From Pythium myriotylum (Eukaryota > Oomycota > Peronosporomycetes > Pythiales > Pythiaceae), in contig JALJCQ010000024.1 of assembly GCA_023091665.1 (NCBI GenBank), positions 372,001 through 436,000 on the forward strand: a stretch of DNA of 64,000 bases, read 5' to 3'. The number at the start of each line of letters is the position of its first letter. Position 1 is the stretch's first letter. A program made the translations under genes and the position numbers. Below are positions 27,299-36,720 of this stretch, piece after piece. The notes below the pieces were generated by a model that did not search any database, was not told the origin of the DNA, and saw only the letters and a program-made list of their open reading frames with translations.

Positions 27299-28990
27299 AT
27301 GACCAGGAAGCCTAACCACAAGCGCAAGCGTCGCCGCTCAGCCAAGCGCGATGAGCGCGTCGCCGCCGAACTCGAAGAAGTCAACGCGATCCTCCAGGAC
27401 GACGAGCGATCCCAGAAGGAGACGTGGCAGATCGGCAAGCGCCTCAAGAAACTCATGGAGGACCACCCGAACATGGCGAAACGCCAAACCATCGACGCGT
27501 TCTTCCTCTGGGGCACGGCGCTCGCGCGACTTGCCTCGCAGAATGAGGACGCGACGCTCGCCGAGGCAGCGGCCGACAAGTTCAACGAGATGCACACGCT
27601 CTCGGGCGGGGACGACGCCGCAATTGGCGCTGTCGGATACTCGTTGTGGGCCTCGTCGTTGCTTATCATTGCACTCGAGCAGCAGAGTCGCGACGTGCTC
27701 GACCAGGCGCTCGGGAAGTTTCAGCAAGCAGTAGACGTGGATGGCGGGACAACATTCGAGACTCGGTTTCAGTACGCCCGTGCCCTCAAGGAAGGTGGTG
27801 ACATGGTCAAATTTCTTGAAGCAGAAACTGCTGCGGCTAACGAGACGAAGACTGAGGTCGAGCACCGCAAATACTACGAGCAGGCGTTGACTCTGTGCCA
27901 AGAACTCGAGAAGATCTGCGAGGAAGAGACAAACAAAGAAAAATCAGTGCCGAACAATCAGAATGAGCCTGGAGACGCCAAAGATGATGAAGAAGAGGTC
28001 GATGAAGTTGATGGTGATGACGAGGTGGAAGACGAGGAGGATACATTCGACGCTGATGAGGATGAAGTTGATCCAGACGACGATATCGTTCAGGTATCAG
28101 ATCTGGCTGAGGTTAAGCTGCTGGAAGCTATCCTCAATGGCGTTCTCGAAGAAGACTCAACAGAGAGGGAAGCTACGGCAAGCTTTGATCGCACTGTGGC
28201 TCTCTTCAAGCGGGCGATGGAGCTAGACCCAGAGAACCCAGGTGTGCTTATGGAGCTCGCGAATTACATAGCAATGAAGTGCAGCAAACGGAAGGGGAAC
28301 CGTGCATTGGATGCAATCTCATGGGATAGCGTGTTGGACTTCATGGAGACGCAGTACACGGAGGCGCTAAAGAAGGTCGAATTCGACATGGCGGAGTGCA
28401 AGAACATCTGCTTCCGCAAGGACACACAGCAAGAAGAGGAACCAGAAGATGAAGAAAGCACAGATGCGCAGGTGCCTCACTTGCTCCACGCACTCGGAAA
28501 GGCATTGGTGGCGTACCTCATTGGAGAGGCTGCGTCCAGCGACAAGCCAAAGGCCCCGAAGAAGGCAACCCTCGCTGAGCTCAAGAAAATGGGCAAGATT
28601 CAAGGAGGAGGCACTGGTGGTGGCAGCGGCGGATTCCTGAGCAAGATGAAGGGCAAAGGTAAGCTCTCTGCACTCAACAGCAAGACGGGCAAGAAGCACC
28701 CTCGCTATCTCCATACTATCGAGGTCTTGCGATCAGCACACCACTTCCATGACAAGCTCGGATGCTATCCTCTGGCATGCCTGTTTGCCTATGGCCCGTA
28801 CCAAGACGAGGCTCAGTGCAAAGAGTGGCTTGAGACGGCTGAATCGTATGGTGTGCTAGACGAAGAACTGCAGCTCGAAGATTTCGAAGCGTTCTGGGGC
28901 GCCCCGTGGTTCGCCAAGTACACGCAGCCAGTTGAGGAGGTGATTGTGGAAGATGAAGCGGAGGCGGGAACAGTAGATGCCTCCACTTAA
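27299..28990 (+). CDS. Acidic TPR-like protein (possibly Ett1/Nro1-like)
   Basis: 563 aa, single exon, ATG at 27299. It opens with a strongly basic stretch (R-K-P-N-H-K-R-K-R-R-R), a likely nuclear signal. Helical repeats follow, with a TPR-type phrase ALGKFQQAVDVDGG and a second F-K-R-A-M-E-L-D-P-E-N-P-G that matches the end of a TPR unit. In between lies a highly acidic tract (residues ~220-260, mainly D and E). The C-terminal ~100 residues are globular, with W-G-A-P-W-F near the end. Helical TPR repeats with a basic N-terminus recall Ett1/Nro1 proteins of translation termination and oxygen sensing, but I would not assign that from motifs alone. Confidence 0.82.
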   Translation: MTRKPNHKRKRRRSAKRDERVAAELEEVNAILQDDERSQKETWQIGKRLKKLMEDHPNMAKRQTIDAFFLWGTALARLASQNEDATLAEAAADKFNEMHTLSGGDDAAIGAVGYSLWASSLLIIALEQQSRDVLDQALGKFQQAVDVDGGTTFETRFQYARALKEGGDMVKFLEAETAAANETKTEVEHRKYYEQALTLCQELEKICEEETNKEKSVPNNQNEPGDAKDDEEEVDEVDGDDEVEDEEDTFDADEDEVDPDDDIVQVSDLAEVKLLEAILNGVLEEDSTEREATASFDRTVALFKRAMELDPENPGVLMELANYIAMKCSKRKGNRALDAISWDSVLDFMETQYTEALKKVEFDMAECKNICFRKDTQQEEEPEDEESTDAQVPHLLHALGKALVAYLIGEAASSDKPKAPKKATLAELKKMGKIQGGGTGGGSGGFLSKMKGKGKLSALNSKTGKKHPRYLHTIEVLRSAHHFHDKLGCYPLACLFAYGPYQDEAQCKEWLETAESYGVLDEELQLEDFEAFWGAPWFAKYTQPVEEVIVEDEAEAGTVDAST

Positions 28991-29302
28991 GCAAGTCGTT
29001 GATCGATTCATGTTTCCCTTCAGTGGTTGAGTTGTAGAATATCTCTTTTTCTGCGGGAAGATCTCGAAGGCACGCATTGTCCGAACAGGCTCAATCTCCC
29101 ACGAGGGATCTAAAAGAGCGTTCACAGAGGATGCTCAATTCTTGGCAGCACGGGTTCCTTCCACTTCATGTGGGCTTGTGGAAGTTGCCACAGTGGCCGT
29201 TTCCCTGGCGGATCCACCACGGTATCCAATCATATTGGGAATGGAGCGGGTCCACCACTTGCGTGCGTGGCAGTCGCCCATGGTGTCATTCTGCCCTCGA
29301 CG

Positions 29303-30182
29303 ATGGAAAAGGCACCATCGACACGGGAGGCCGAGTGGTTGCGCGCGCGTCGCGAGCTGTACGAGAACCTGTATCGTAATGGCCGAGAGGGGTTGAACCG
29401 CGACGCCATCCGCCACGTGAGGTACGCGAGTCTAGAACTCTGGAACTCTCTGCAGCGTTGGTCTCTGACCTACTGCAAACTCATCCAGGCAGTTCTTCTT
29501 GTCGGACGGGACCAAGTTCGTGCCGAAGCCGTACACGTTTCCGAGTGAGAATGACGCGGTTGGACTCGTTTGCGCCGCGCTGCCTCGAGACTTTGCCGAG
29601 ATCGCTGTGGGGCTTGGGGAAGAGCTAGTTGCGCTGCTGCCTCGTGAAGAGAGCTCTGGACACCTCACTGGCTATGTGAACGACGTCAACACAATGCACA
29701 TGACGCTCTTCCACACGTCACACCCCGATGAGATGCTGCCCAATGCGAGAGGACGTCAGAATCAGGACATCGCGACACTCCGTGGGCTAGCGTCGCGCTT
29801 CCCGCCGCTCGTGCTCAAGCCCCACCGAGTCGTTCTTTGCTCATCGGGTGCGATCGTGCTGCTCTACGACGTGGACGAGTCCTCCGACTCGGACCCGTTC
29901 ACCGTCGACCGTCTGCGCGAGCTCGCGGCACAGAGGTTCTCGCCGTTTCCAACGCGCCAGTCGAAGACAATCATGCACACGACGCTGGCTCGACTGCTGA
30001 GTCCGGATGTCTCGCCGGACGTTGTCGAGCAGGTGCATCGCCAGTGCGAACTCATCACGCAGCGACTCCGAGACACGGGCGTCTCGTGCGTCGTGCACGA
30101 GCTGTGGTACGTCGACGAGACCCACCACTACTGGGCAAGTGGTCCCACGACGACCATCCCGCTCGGTGCGTCAGCAAAATAG
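29303..30182 (+). CDS. 2H-phosphoesterase-like protein (two exons)
   Basis: Exons 29303-29421 and 29489-30182 join over a 67-bp intron (GTACGC at 29422, TCCAG ending 29488) to give 270 aa. The join reads ...D-A-I-R-H-V-R-Q-F-F-L-S-D-G-T and restores one frame. Two H-x-T motifs lie 93 residues apart: H110-M-T112-L and H203-T-T205-L, each after a hydrophobic strand. That pair is the hallmark of the 2H superfamily (LigT, AKAP7, cyclic phosphodiesterases), which hydrolyses 2',3'-cyclic or 2'-5' phosphodiester bonds. Sequence outside the motifs gives no closer match, so the substrate is open. No signal peptide; probably cytosolic. Intergenic DNA on both sides has nothing further. Confidence 0.7.
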
Positions 30183-30293
30183 ATTTGCGCAGAATCATGT
30201 TTTGGAACAGTGCGAAAACCTGGTTTTGAAAGAGTAGATTCGATTTAGACCTACATTCCGGAAAGAACCACGACGGAAAGAGTGATGGTGCCT

Positions 30294-30541
30294 CGACCGA
30301 CCATACACAACCGATTGCATAATCTTGATTTTCATACGAATTCCAAGTGGTTCACTTGATACGAACACGACCGTCCAGCTTGTGGAGTGACCAGCACTCC
30401 ACTTCAACAGTGGTTTGCTGTTCAATTCGTAATCTACCCTAACCGCAATGGTATCGGATTGCGCTTTCGACCGTCCTAACCAGATCTAGGAACTTCATAT
30501 ATTATAAATAAATGATTTGAAAATTTTTAGCCGACCGACCG
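30294..30541 (+). promoter_or_regulatory. CCGACC-repeat promoter elements of family gene C
   Basis: CGACCGACCAT at 30294-30304 and CCGACCGACCG at 30531-30541 lie 216-463 bp upstream of the gene C ATG, in the same orientation relative to the gene as in the other four family members. The second follows an A/T-rich half (AAATTTTTAG, 30521-30530). A separate AATCTTGATTTTCATACG (30321-30338) closely matches the A/T half-element of gene B, here in the opposite orientation relative to the gene. Confidence 0.6.
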
Positions 30542-30756
30542 CTTATGGTCGTGGATGTCGCTTCGAAGCGCTTGGATTTCGACTGATGAGCCAACCGCTT
30601 GATCGCGTCATAACCACTAGTGACGGTGGACGCAATCACGCTGTCCTACGTTGAGGGCTCGCACCAAGTCATCAGCCCTCCACGGGCCATTGCTCAATTT
30701 GCGTTGAAGTGCTCAACTCGAATCGCTCGTCGCACGACCACCACACTCTGACTGCG

Positions 30757-31299
30757 ATGGCCTCCACTGCCGGTCCCCTTGTGCCTCCCATGTCCCCTGT
30801 CGTCAAGCGATCCACTCGCAAGCGACAGAGACCGTCGTTCTTTGCTGAGGAGATCGAGGCGGCGGCGGTCGCATCGTCGTCGTCGACCAAGAAACATAGC
30901 AGCTCAGGTGGATCGCGGAGCAGCTCTCGCCACAAACACAGCACAACGCCACAGCCAACTCAACAGCATTCCCACCACCATCACCACACACGACGCGGCG
31001 GCCGCAGCCAGCTCTCGGAACTGCACGACACCGTCTCTGATCTCCGGGCCCAGATCGAGTCGGCGACTGTACAAATGCAAGAGCTGCGATCACTAGTAAC
31101 ACTACTGGCAGATCTCTATCGCGGAGAGCCCAGCTCAGCGACAGTTGACGAGCCCAAGCTTTTTTCTGCGACCTCATCTGAACAAGACTCACATGAGGAG
31201 CAAGATGTGTTCTCGTCAACTTCATCAGAGCACGATATGTACGAGGGCGAGGACGAGGAAGATTTGTTTTCAACGCCTCTGTCCCCGCTTCTGCCGTGA
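30757..31299 (+). CDS. Family member C: short basic/coiled-coil protein
   Basis: 180 aa from ATG 30757. Residues 16-24 are basic (V-K-R-S-T-R-K-R-Q-R) and probably a nuclear signal. A Ser/His-rich linker with a histidine run (H71-H77) leads to the coiled coil at 85-120, core L86, L89, V93, L96, I100, A103, M107, L110 and V114. The C-terminal 60 residues are acidic and Ser-rich. The coiled coil aligns without gaps to members A, B, D and E. The gene converges on member D, 957 bp apart tail to tail. Function unknown. Confidence 0.72.
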   Translation: MASTAGPLVPPMSPVVKRSTRKRQRPSFFAEEIEAAAVASSSSTKKHSSSGGSRSSSRHKHSTTPQPTQQHSHHHHHTRRGGRSQLSELHDTVSDLRAQIESATVQMQELRSLVTLLADLYRGEPSSATVDEPKLFSATSSEQDSHEEQDVFSSTSSEHDMYEGEDEEDLFSTPLSPLLP

Positions 31300-32256
31300 C
31301 CCAAAAATCAAATTGTGATTGGCGATATCTTGTTCTTTTGAGTATTGTTTCAGTAGTCTTTACCATAGCAGGTGTAGTGACTCCTCATGCATCCCGTTCG
31401 GAGAACTACAATAATACAAGTTGGGACGAGGTCAACATGGTGGTGGACAATGCTGCATCAACTTCATGGTCCTCCGTGCTAAGTCGTGTCTCGTGTGAGA
31501 CATCGAACACGACCTCTCTCTCTCTCACTCTCCCACCACCCCGACTCAGCGCCTCCCCTTCGTTGGCAAAGGCTCTCTCGCCCTAGATCGACTGAAATGA
31601 TACTGTACCATGCACAGGAAAGCATCTCCACCGGCCGTACATGCTCACATGTCCTTATGTTCATCATATCGAAGAGGGTGTTCAGACTCGCAGCGTTCGC
31701 AACCTGCATGGTGCTCCTGTAGGTACGTGAGGGATCCAGTGGAGCTGCTCGTCACGTTAGTTAAAGGCCGGTCGTTCTCGTAGACACGATAATCCTTGAT
31801 ACTGAATGGAATAGTCAACGATGACCCGAGTTTGACGGTCGGTCGGAATTTGGAGTCTTTCCAGCCAAAAAAGGTGAGGCGGGTCGCTTCTTTGGAACCC
31901 AGTGAGGGTCTCCTCAAAAAGCCTTCCATGGGGATTGCAAACGCTCCAACATTGAGCGCCTTGGGTTCGACATGCCGTGATCATCAGAGAAGTCCGACCC
32001 TATGATTCCACAATGCATAATTGGATGCAAGGTCGGATATTATGCTTCGGACAGCGAATCGAAACAATGGACATGTGGAAGCAGACTAGATGTGAGTGTA
32101 ACACAGTCCAGGGAACTGGACTCGAATTGACCAAAGTGAATCTTGGTGTATTACCCAGTTACTACATAAATAAAGTGAACAGCCTCTCAAGAGGTTTCAA
32201 GGAACGAGCAATCGCGCGGAAGCGGAGAATTGGGACACGGGTAGACGATGTCGGTC
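31300..32256. other. Intergenic region between convergent family genes C and D
   Basis: 957 bp between two stops. It holds a (CT)n tract near 31513-31530 and an orphan CCGACC element at 31837. Frames up to ~95 codons exist but none has recognisable content. Confidence 0.45.
31837..31846 (-). promoter_or_regulatory. Orphan CCGACC-repeat element
   Basis: GGTCGGTCGG on the plus strand is followed by AATTTGGAGTCTTT. It is oriented to serve a minus-strand gene to its left, but none is there. It may be the remnant of a promoter from a lost family copy. Confidence 0.45.
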
Positions 32257-32673
32257 TCAGTTGACGTTCCGCTCCTGCTGGGCCATGAAGATGGCAATCA
32301 GATCTCGCAGCTCGCTGATCTTCTCGGCAGCCTTTGAGACGTTCTTCTCCATCGATCGCACCGACTCTTTTAGGTTTGCGACCTCTTCGCTGAGCTGCTC
32401 TTCGGATGGCTCCGCCAACTCTACGCGATGGCGCTTGAGCATGTCCGGAGTCTCCTCGATTTCGACATGCTCATCCAGCGAGTCGAGATCCGAGTTCTCA
32501 AAGTCGACCTCATCGGCCAACATTGTGTCTTCTCGTCGGATGGCGACACTGGTAGTCGTCGTCGTTGCGACTGAGCGCCGACGCTTACGGTTCGTGGACT
32601 TGTCCTCTGGACAAATCGGCTCCATGGCGTCCTGCACATTCGGGTTACTGGGGGCGAGCGAGCGGAGGGGCAT
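32257..32673 (-). CDS. Family member D: short basic/coiled-coil protein
   Basis: 138 aa from ATG 32673. The frame continues upstream to 32931 but would then read through CCGACC elements, so the inner ATG is preferred. Residues 25-33 are basic (S-T-N-R-K-R-R-R-S), followed by an acidic region (D-E-V-D-F-E-N-S-D) and a second basic cluster (L-K-R-H-R). The coiled coil is at 97-130, core V98, L101, V105, M108, V112, A115, I119, L122 and I126. The protein stops 12 residues after the aligned block. Its promoter region also lies in front of the divergent amino-acid permease gene (33359). Function unknown. Confidence 0.72.
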   Translation of the reverse strand: MPLRSLAPSNPNVQDAMEPICPEDKSTNRKRRRSVATTTTTSVAIRREDTMLADEVDFENSDLDSLDEHVEIEETPDMLKRHRVELAEPSEEQLSEEVANLKESVRSMEKNVSKAAEKISELRDLIAIFMAQQERNVN

Positions 32674-32875
32674 TTTTGCAATACTCTTGGGGCTTTCGGA
32701 ACGAAGTCTCACGAAGCCTGTACTTTGAGTCAAAAACTGGAAATGACCAGGGGGAAGCGACCACGACAGCAGGAAGGGAGAGAAGGACGACGCGTGAGTT
32801 CTGTTGTGGTGGTTGTGGCGGTCGACTGGATGCAAATGAGACCTCTTGACGGAACTATTCGAGACAACTGTAAAA

Positions 32876-33196
32876 TCGGTCGGACGGTCGGTCAAGCGCT
32901 CCACCTTGAGTCTGTGACCGTGCTTCTCCATTTTCCCAGGAATTTTCGCACAGCACCTCGTTATAAAGACTCACGCAGTAGTTAACCACAGGCGGATGTT
33001 TCGTTCTCCTTTGTTCGTCGTGCTTCACAAAAGTGGCACATCGAACGGTCGGTCGCATTCAAGCCGTATTGACATCCCGCTTTTACTATCCATCCATACT
33101 GTCGAGGGAGACTACGTTTGGACGGTCGGGAGAGTGTCAGATGAATCCACGAGCTGACCAGCCTCGCGGTCGGTCGGGATATAAATTTCAGTATAG
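32876..33196 (-). promoter_or_regulatory. CCGACC-repeat promoter array of family gene D
   Basis: Plus-strand copies are TCGGTCGGACGGTCGGTC (32876-32893), GGTCGGTCGC (33047-33056), a half copy GACGGTCGGG (33121-33130) and GGTCGGTCGGGAT (33168-33180). The last is fused to the A/T half ATAAATTTCAGTATAG (33181-33196). They lie 203-510 bp upstream of the gene D ATG and also 163-483 bp upstream of the permease gene. Confidence 0.62.
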
Positions 33197-33358
33197 GCGA
33201 GATTAATCCAAGTGAGCGACTTCGGTCATGTTCGACGCGTCCCAGAGACTCCTCCTGGCCTTCGATCGTACTTAACAGCTTTCTACCGAACTTAGCAGAA
33301 GATCGCTTTGGCCTCGAAAGGTCGCGAGGTCGCACAACCAACTTGACCAAGGGTGCAG

Positions 33359-34930
33359 ATGCTCTCGGAGGATCGAATATGCGTGGCGCTGCTCTTTTGC
33401 GCGACCTTCGGGGTCGGATCCATGAGCTTCGGATCGATTTTCGCTGCTGCAGGCCCGCTGCTTGCTTCTCTCGCCATCTACTTCCTCTCGGCCTGCAATC
33501 TCCACGCCAGTATCGCGGTCAGCAAGACCCTGGCCGTCTCACCAATCTCTGTGCGAACGTTCAGTGATCTCGGCTATTTCGCATTTGGTGAGGCCGGGCG
33601 TCGTGTGATCCTCGCCGCGGAAGCCGGAGTGTGCTACTTGACGCCGATAGCGTTCCTGATTCTAGGTGGGACGTCACTTCTCCCACACATTTTCGACGAC
33701 GTTATCAACATGAGCTCTACTGAGTGGATTGTTACCATGGCGATCATGGTGCTGCCTATAATGTTGATCCCGACACTAAAGGGTGCGGCGCCGCTGTGCT
33801 TTATTGGGGGCCTTGTGGCAGTTACAACCGACGTGATCTGTATCGCGTACTCGCTATCGAAGCAGCCCAACTCGCCCCGTGAGACAGAGATCGAGTTAAA
33901 CAACGTGATCCCTACGTTCGGAACAATCATGTTTGCCATGGGCACAGCGATCATAATTCCTCCCATCCAGCGTCAGCACACGGATCCGAACCGCCTCGCC
34001 AACCTTGTATCGCTCACGCTCTTGTACATCACATCGATCTACATGCTGATTGGGATCATCACTTACTATCAGTACGGCTGCACCGCACCAGCAACTTTGC
34101 TGGACGAGGTGCCGCCGGGCACATGGAAGAAAGTAGCATCCTCGCTGATGCTAGTTCACGTGCTGGTGGCCTTCCCCGTGCTTTTAACGCCAACGTTGTT
34201 TGATGTGGAGCGGTACATTCTCGGAAAGGATGCAGATGTGGAGGTGCTTCATCAAACTATTGCAATTCGAGCAGCCAAACTTGGTGCCGGGAAACCTATT
34301 TTGGGCAACGCTCCATCTGTTGCAAGTCTGGATGACGACGGGTTCCTGTATGGCAGCAGTACCGGAGCTTCAGCTGCCCCAACATCCGCATATTTCCAAG
34401 CGCATTCTCCGACTCGGGCCTCGAGTGATACAACGGCAACTGCGACTCTGGCGAGCTCGTCAAACTCCAGTAGCCTTGCCTTCATGGACGAGTACGCTGC
34501 TGTCGATGTGACTTTCACGTTAAGAGACAGACTCTGCAGTGCGCTTATTCGCACAACCACTGTTGCTTCACAAGTGTTTCTCGCCATCATGCTTCAGAAC
34601 TGTTTCACAGACATTCTGAGCTTAATTGGTGCCACTGCTGTGACAGTGTCGTGCATGATAATGCCTTGCCTCTGCTACCTCAAGATATACCCAATCCCCA
34701 CGCATCTGTTTATCGGTCGCTGTGATCGTGCGTTGTGCTACATTATCATCCTTGTTAGCACACTGCTCGGGGTGTATTCGGCTGTGATTGCCGCGAATAA
34801 CATCCACGCAAACATGTCAAAGTATGAACTCTTCGCTCCAGTCAACACGTCAAGCGTATTTCCTCAAGGAGACGACAATGTAGAAGCACTGGATGAGTAC
34901 CCGTTTTGCCACGTCGGCGAGCGAAACTAA
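33359..34930 (+). CDS. Amino acid/auxin permease family (AAAP) transporter
   Basis: 523 aa, single exon, ATG at 33359. About ten to eleven hydrophobic segments span most of the length. The first contains F-G-V-G-S-M-S-F-G-S, which matches the unwound TM1 Gly-rich motif of amino-acid permeases, and a later segment holds T-F-G-T-I-M-F-A-M-G-T. A polar, Ser/Ala/Thr-rich loop of ~90 residues (about 305-395) lies between later TM segments and is predicted cytosolic. The family carries amino acids across plasma, lysosomal or vacuolar membranes, usually with H+ or Na+. Substrate and membrane are unknown. It is divergent from family gene D and may share its CCGACC array. Confidence 0.88.
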   Translation: MLSEDRICVALLFCATFGVGSMSFGSIFAAAGPLLASLAIYFLSACNLHASIAVSKTLAVSPISVRTFSDLGYFAFGEAGRRVILAAEAGVCYLTPIAFLILGGTSLLPHIFDDVINMSSTEWIVTMAIMVLPIMLIPTLKGAAPLCFIGGLVAVTTDVICIAYSLSKQPNSPRETEIELNNVIPTFGTIMFAMGTAIIIPPIQRQHTDPNRLANLVSLTLLYITSIYMLIGIITYYQYGCTAPATLLDEVPPGTWKKVASSLMLVHVLVAFPVLLTPTLFDVERYILGKDADVEVLHQTIAIRAAKLGAGKPILGNAPSVASLDDDGFLYGSSTGASAAPTSAYFQAHSPTRASSDTTATATLASSSNSSSLAFMDEYAAVDVTFTLRDRLCSALIRTTTVASQVFLAIMLQNCFTDILSLIGATAVTVSCMIMPCLCYLKIYPIPTHLFIGRCDRALCYIIILVSTLLGVYSAVIAANNIHANMSKYELFAPVNTSSVFPQGDDNVEALDEYPFCHVGERN

Positions 34931-34987
34931 GAATACAAGATTGACCGAGAGGGTCGTCTGCGTGCCCTTACTATCCACTGTACTGTA

Positions 34988-35893
34988 CTACTGTTGAGAC
35001 ACAGGGTGCACTCGTTGCTTCTCCGACTTGGAGAAGGATACCACTCGTCCGCCACCAGTCAAGTGGGAAGGAGTCGGACCGATTGATGCAGGCACAGTGT
35101 TGTGCCAACGCTGTGAGATCCATTTTAGCACCGCATCTGCGTTCTCACCCGACGACGCACTGATTTTCAGCACGTGCAATGGGCCACTGGAGCTGTTTGC
35201 ACTGAAGGCATCTGTCATAAGCCGGTCAAGACATAAATACGCTCGGATCATGGCGTCGTCCATAGTAAAACACGTGTCGATCTTGTTGAGCAGTAGGAGC
35301 TTGGGCTTTCGCCGCATGGACTCGATTCGCATAATGTTGAAGAACTCGATAGCCGCGCCTGCGACATGGCTGGGCCTCGAAATGTCAATTACGTAGATCC
35401 AAAAGTCATTGGCGTCGAAGTACGCCTTCCACATTGGCAGCAGTTGGGCACCGACCTCGCAGATCGAGAACGTCTTGCCTTCGATCGTGAGCGACGTGTG
35501 CTCGACGCCGATGGTCGGCTGCGTCTCGTGGTCGAGCAGTTTCTCCTCCTTGCCCCCTCCGCCCACTATGGCGAGCGACGGGTGGTTCGAGGCAAACTGG
35601 AGCGCATTCTGGATTACGCTGTTGGCGGACAACGCGGCGAGAGTGCCCGTCGGGTCCAACGCCGTGCCACTGACGCCCGTCGAATTGGACGAGCCACTAC
35701 TCGATGCTTGTGTCTGCGAGCTCGTCCCTCGAGGGACAAGCGCATCGGCGTTCCCGAGGCACGTCGCGCCCTGGGCAAGCGCCACGAGGCGGTCCAACAG
35801 GCCCTTGTGGTTCTTCAGCAGCTGGAGCGCGAGCTGCCGGAGCAGGAGCGTCTTCCCTGCGCCGTCGAGTCCAAGCAGCAGGCCGTGCTTCAT
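34988..35893 (-). CDS. Divergent ARF-like small GTPase (ARL16-like)
   Basis: 301 aa from ATG 35893, which places the P-loop G-L-D-G-A-G-K-T at residues 7-14 as usual for ARF-like proteins. An in-frame ATG also exists at 35971. A low-complexity insert of ~85 residues separates the P-loop from the switch I threonine (Q-P-T-I-G-V-E). The switch II WDxGGQ is replaced by C-E-V-G-A-Q, so the usual glycine pair is altered, as in ARL16 (E-L-G-G). N-K-I-D is intact. The C-terminal ~30 residues are Ser/basic. ARL16 is linked to ciliary membrane traffic in animals. A myristoylation glycine is absent. A single CCGACC-type element lies 18 bp upstream of the ATG. Confidence 0.75.
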   Translation of the reverse strand: MKHGLLLGLDGAGKTLLLRQLALQLLKNHKGLLDRLVALAQGATCLGNADALVPRGTSSQTQASSSGSSNSTGVSGTALDPTGTLAALSANSVIQNALQFASNHPSLAIVGGGGKEEKLLDHETQPTIGVEHTSLTIEGKTFSICEVGAQLLPMWKAYFDANDFWIYVIDISRPSHVAGAAIEFFNIMRIESMRRKPKLLLLNKIDTCFTMDDAMIRAYLCLDRLMTDAFSANSSSGPLHVLKISASSGENADAVLKWISQRWHNTVPASIGPTPSHLTGGGRVVSFSKSEKQRVHPVSQQ

Positions 35894-36720
35894 GGCGACG
35901 CCTCTGTTGTGGGTCGGTCGTCCAGACGTGTTGCATCTATCTTTAGACCCAGCGAGACGATGCCGGTGCATCCATCGTCGATGATCGGCAACGGCTTCTC
36001 TCTGGCAGATCCTCAAGGAACAGCGCCGAGCGAGTGTCAGCCCGAGTGGCGTCCACTGACGCTCCGCCAGTATGACTGAGATGGCGGCCGCTGTTCCAAT
36101 TCCCGGTCGTTCCCCGCCAAACTAATCGCAAAAGCTGGTCGCTGGGCTTCTCGCGCGCTTCGTAATCGCGTCGTCGCGTCGCGCGGCGGCCCATTACAGT
36201 CGCCGGCGGAGGCCGCGAGAGACCGCGCGCGTCGCCGCCTCGCGCCGTGAGTAAGCCGCTTTCGCTGGTGGCGGCGCCGCGCGTCTGCTGCGCCCACACG
36301 ACCGCGCGAGTGACTCGGTCGCCAGCGGCCGGGACGCCCCGAGTAGTAATACCCCCATGGTAATAGTACAGTACTAAACCCTCTCCTCGTCTGCAGCACG
36401 CCGGCTGGCTGGTCGTCGCGTCGTGGGCTGCACCCACCGCATGCCTCTCTCTACAAGAGAGCCCCCCGGCGCAGAGCCAGGCCCACTGGATGTGCGCGAA
36501 CCTTGAACGGGCCGGTCTCCACGCGACGATCACCCCTCCGGGCATCACAGGCCGGTCGCCCCTTCCCATTCCGCTGGAGAAGACCGGAATCCAGTTCGCC
36601 CCGACGCTGGCTCCCGGGCGCTCGGTCGTGCGTGCCTGGGTGGTCGACGCTCACTCCGCCAAGTCGTCCGCGTCCGCGGCGCCGCGGTTTTCTCAGGTTG
36701 CTCACGCGCGCGCCGAGCCC
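35894..36720. other. Divergent intergenic region
   Basis: 827 bp between the ARL16-like and FYVE/GAF starts. The right part (36490-36720) is open in the FYVE/GAF frame and may be coding if the upstream ATG is used. The rest is G+C-rich with no recognisable gene. Confidence 0.4.
35911..35920 (-). promoter_or_regulatory. Isolated CCGACC-type element upstream of the ARL16-like gene
   Basis: GGGTCGGTCG on the plus strand (CGACCGACCC on the coding strand), 18 bp before the ATG at 35893 and in the same orientation as in the family promoters. It lacks the A/T half-element, so it may be coincidental. Confidence 0.3.

Noticed and set aside
32674..32931. Extended N-terminus of family protein D
   Set aside because: The frame is open but would put CCGACC elements in coding sequence; the ATG at 32673 gives a size like the other members.
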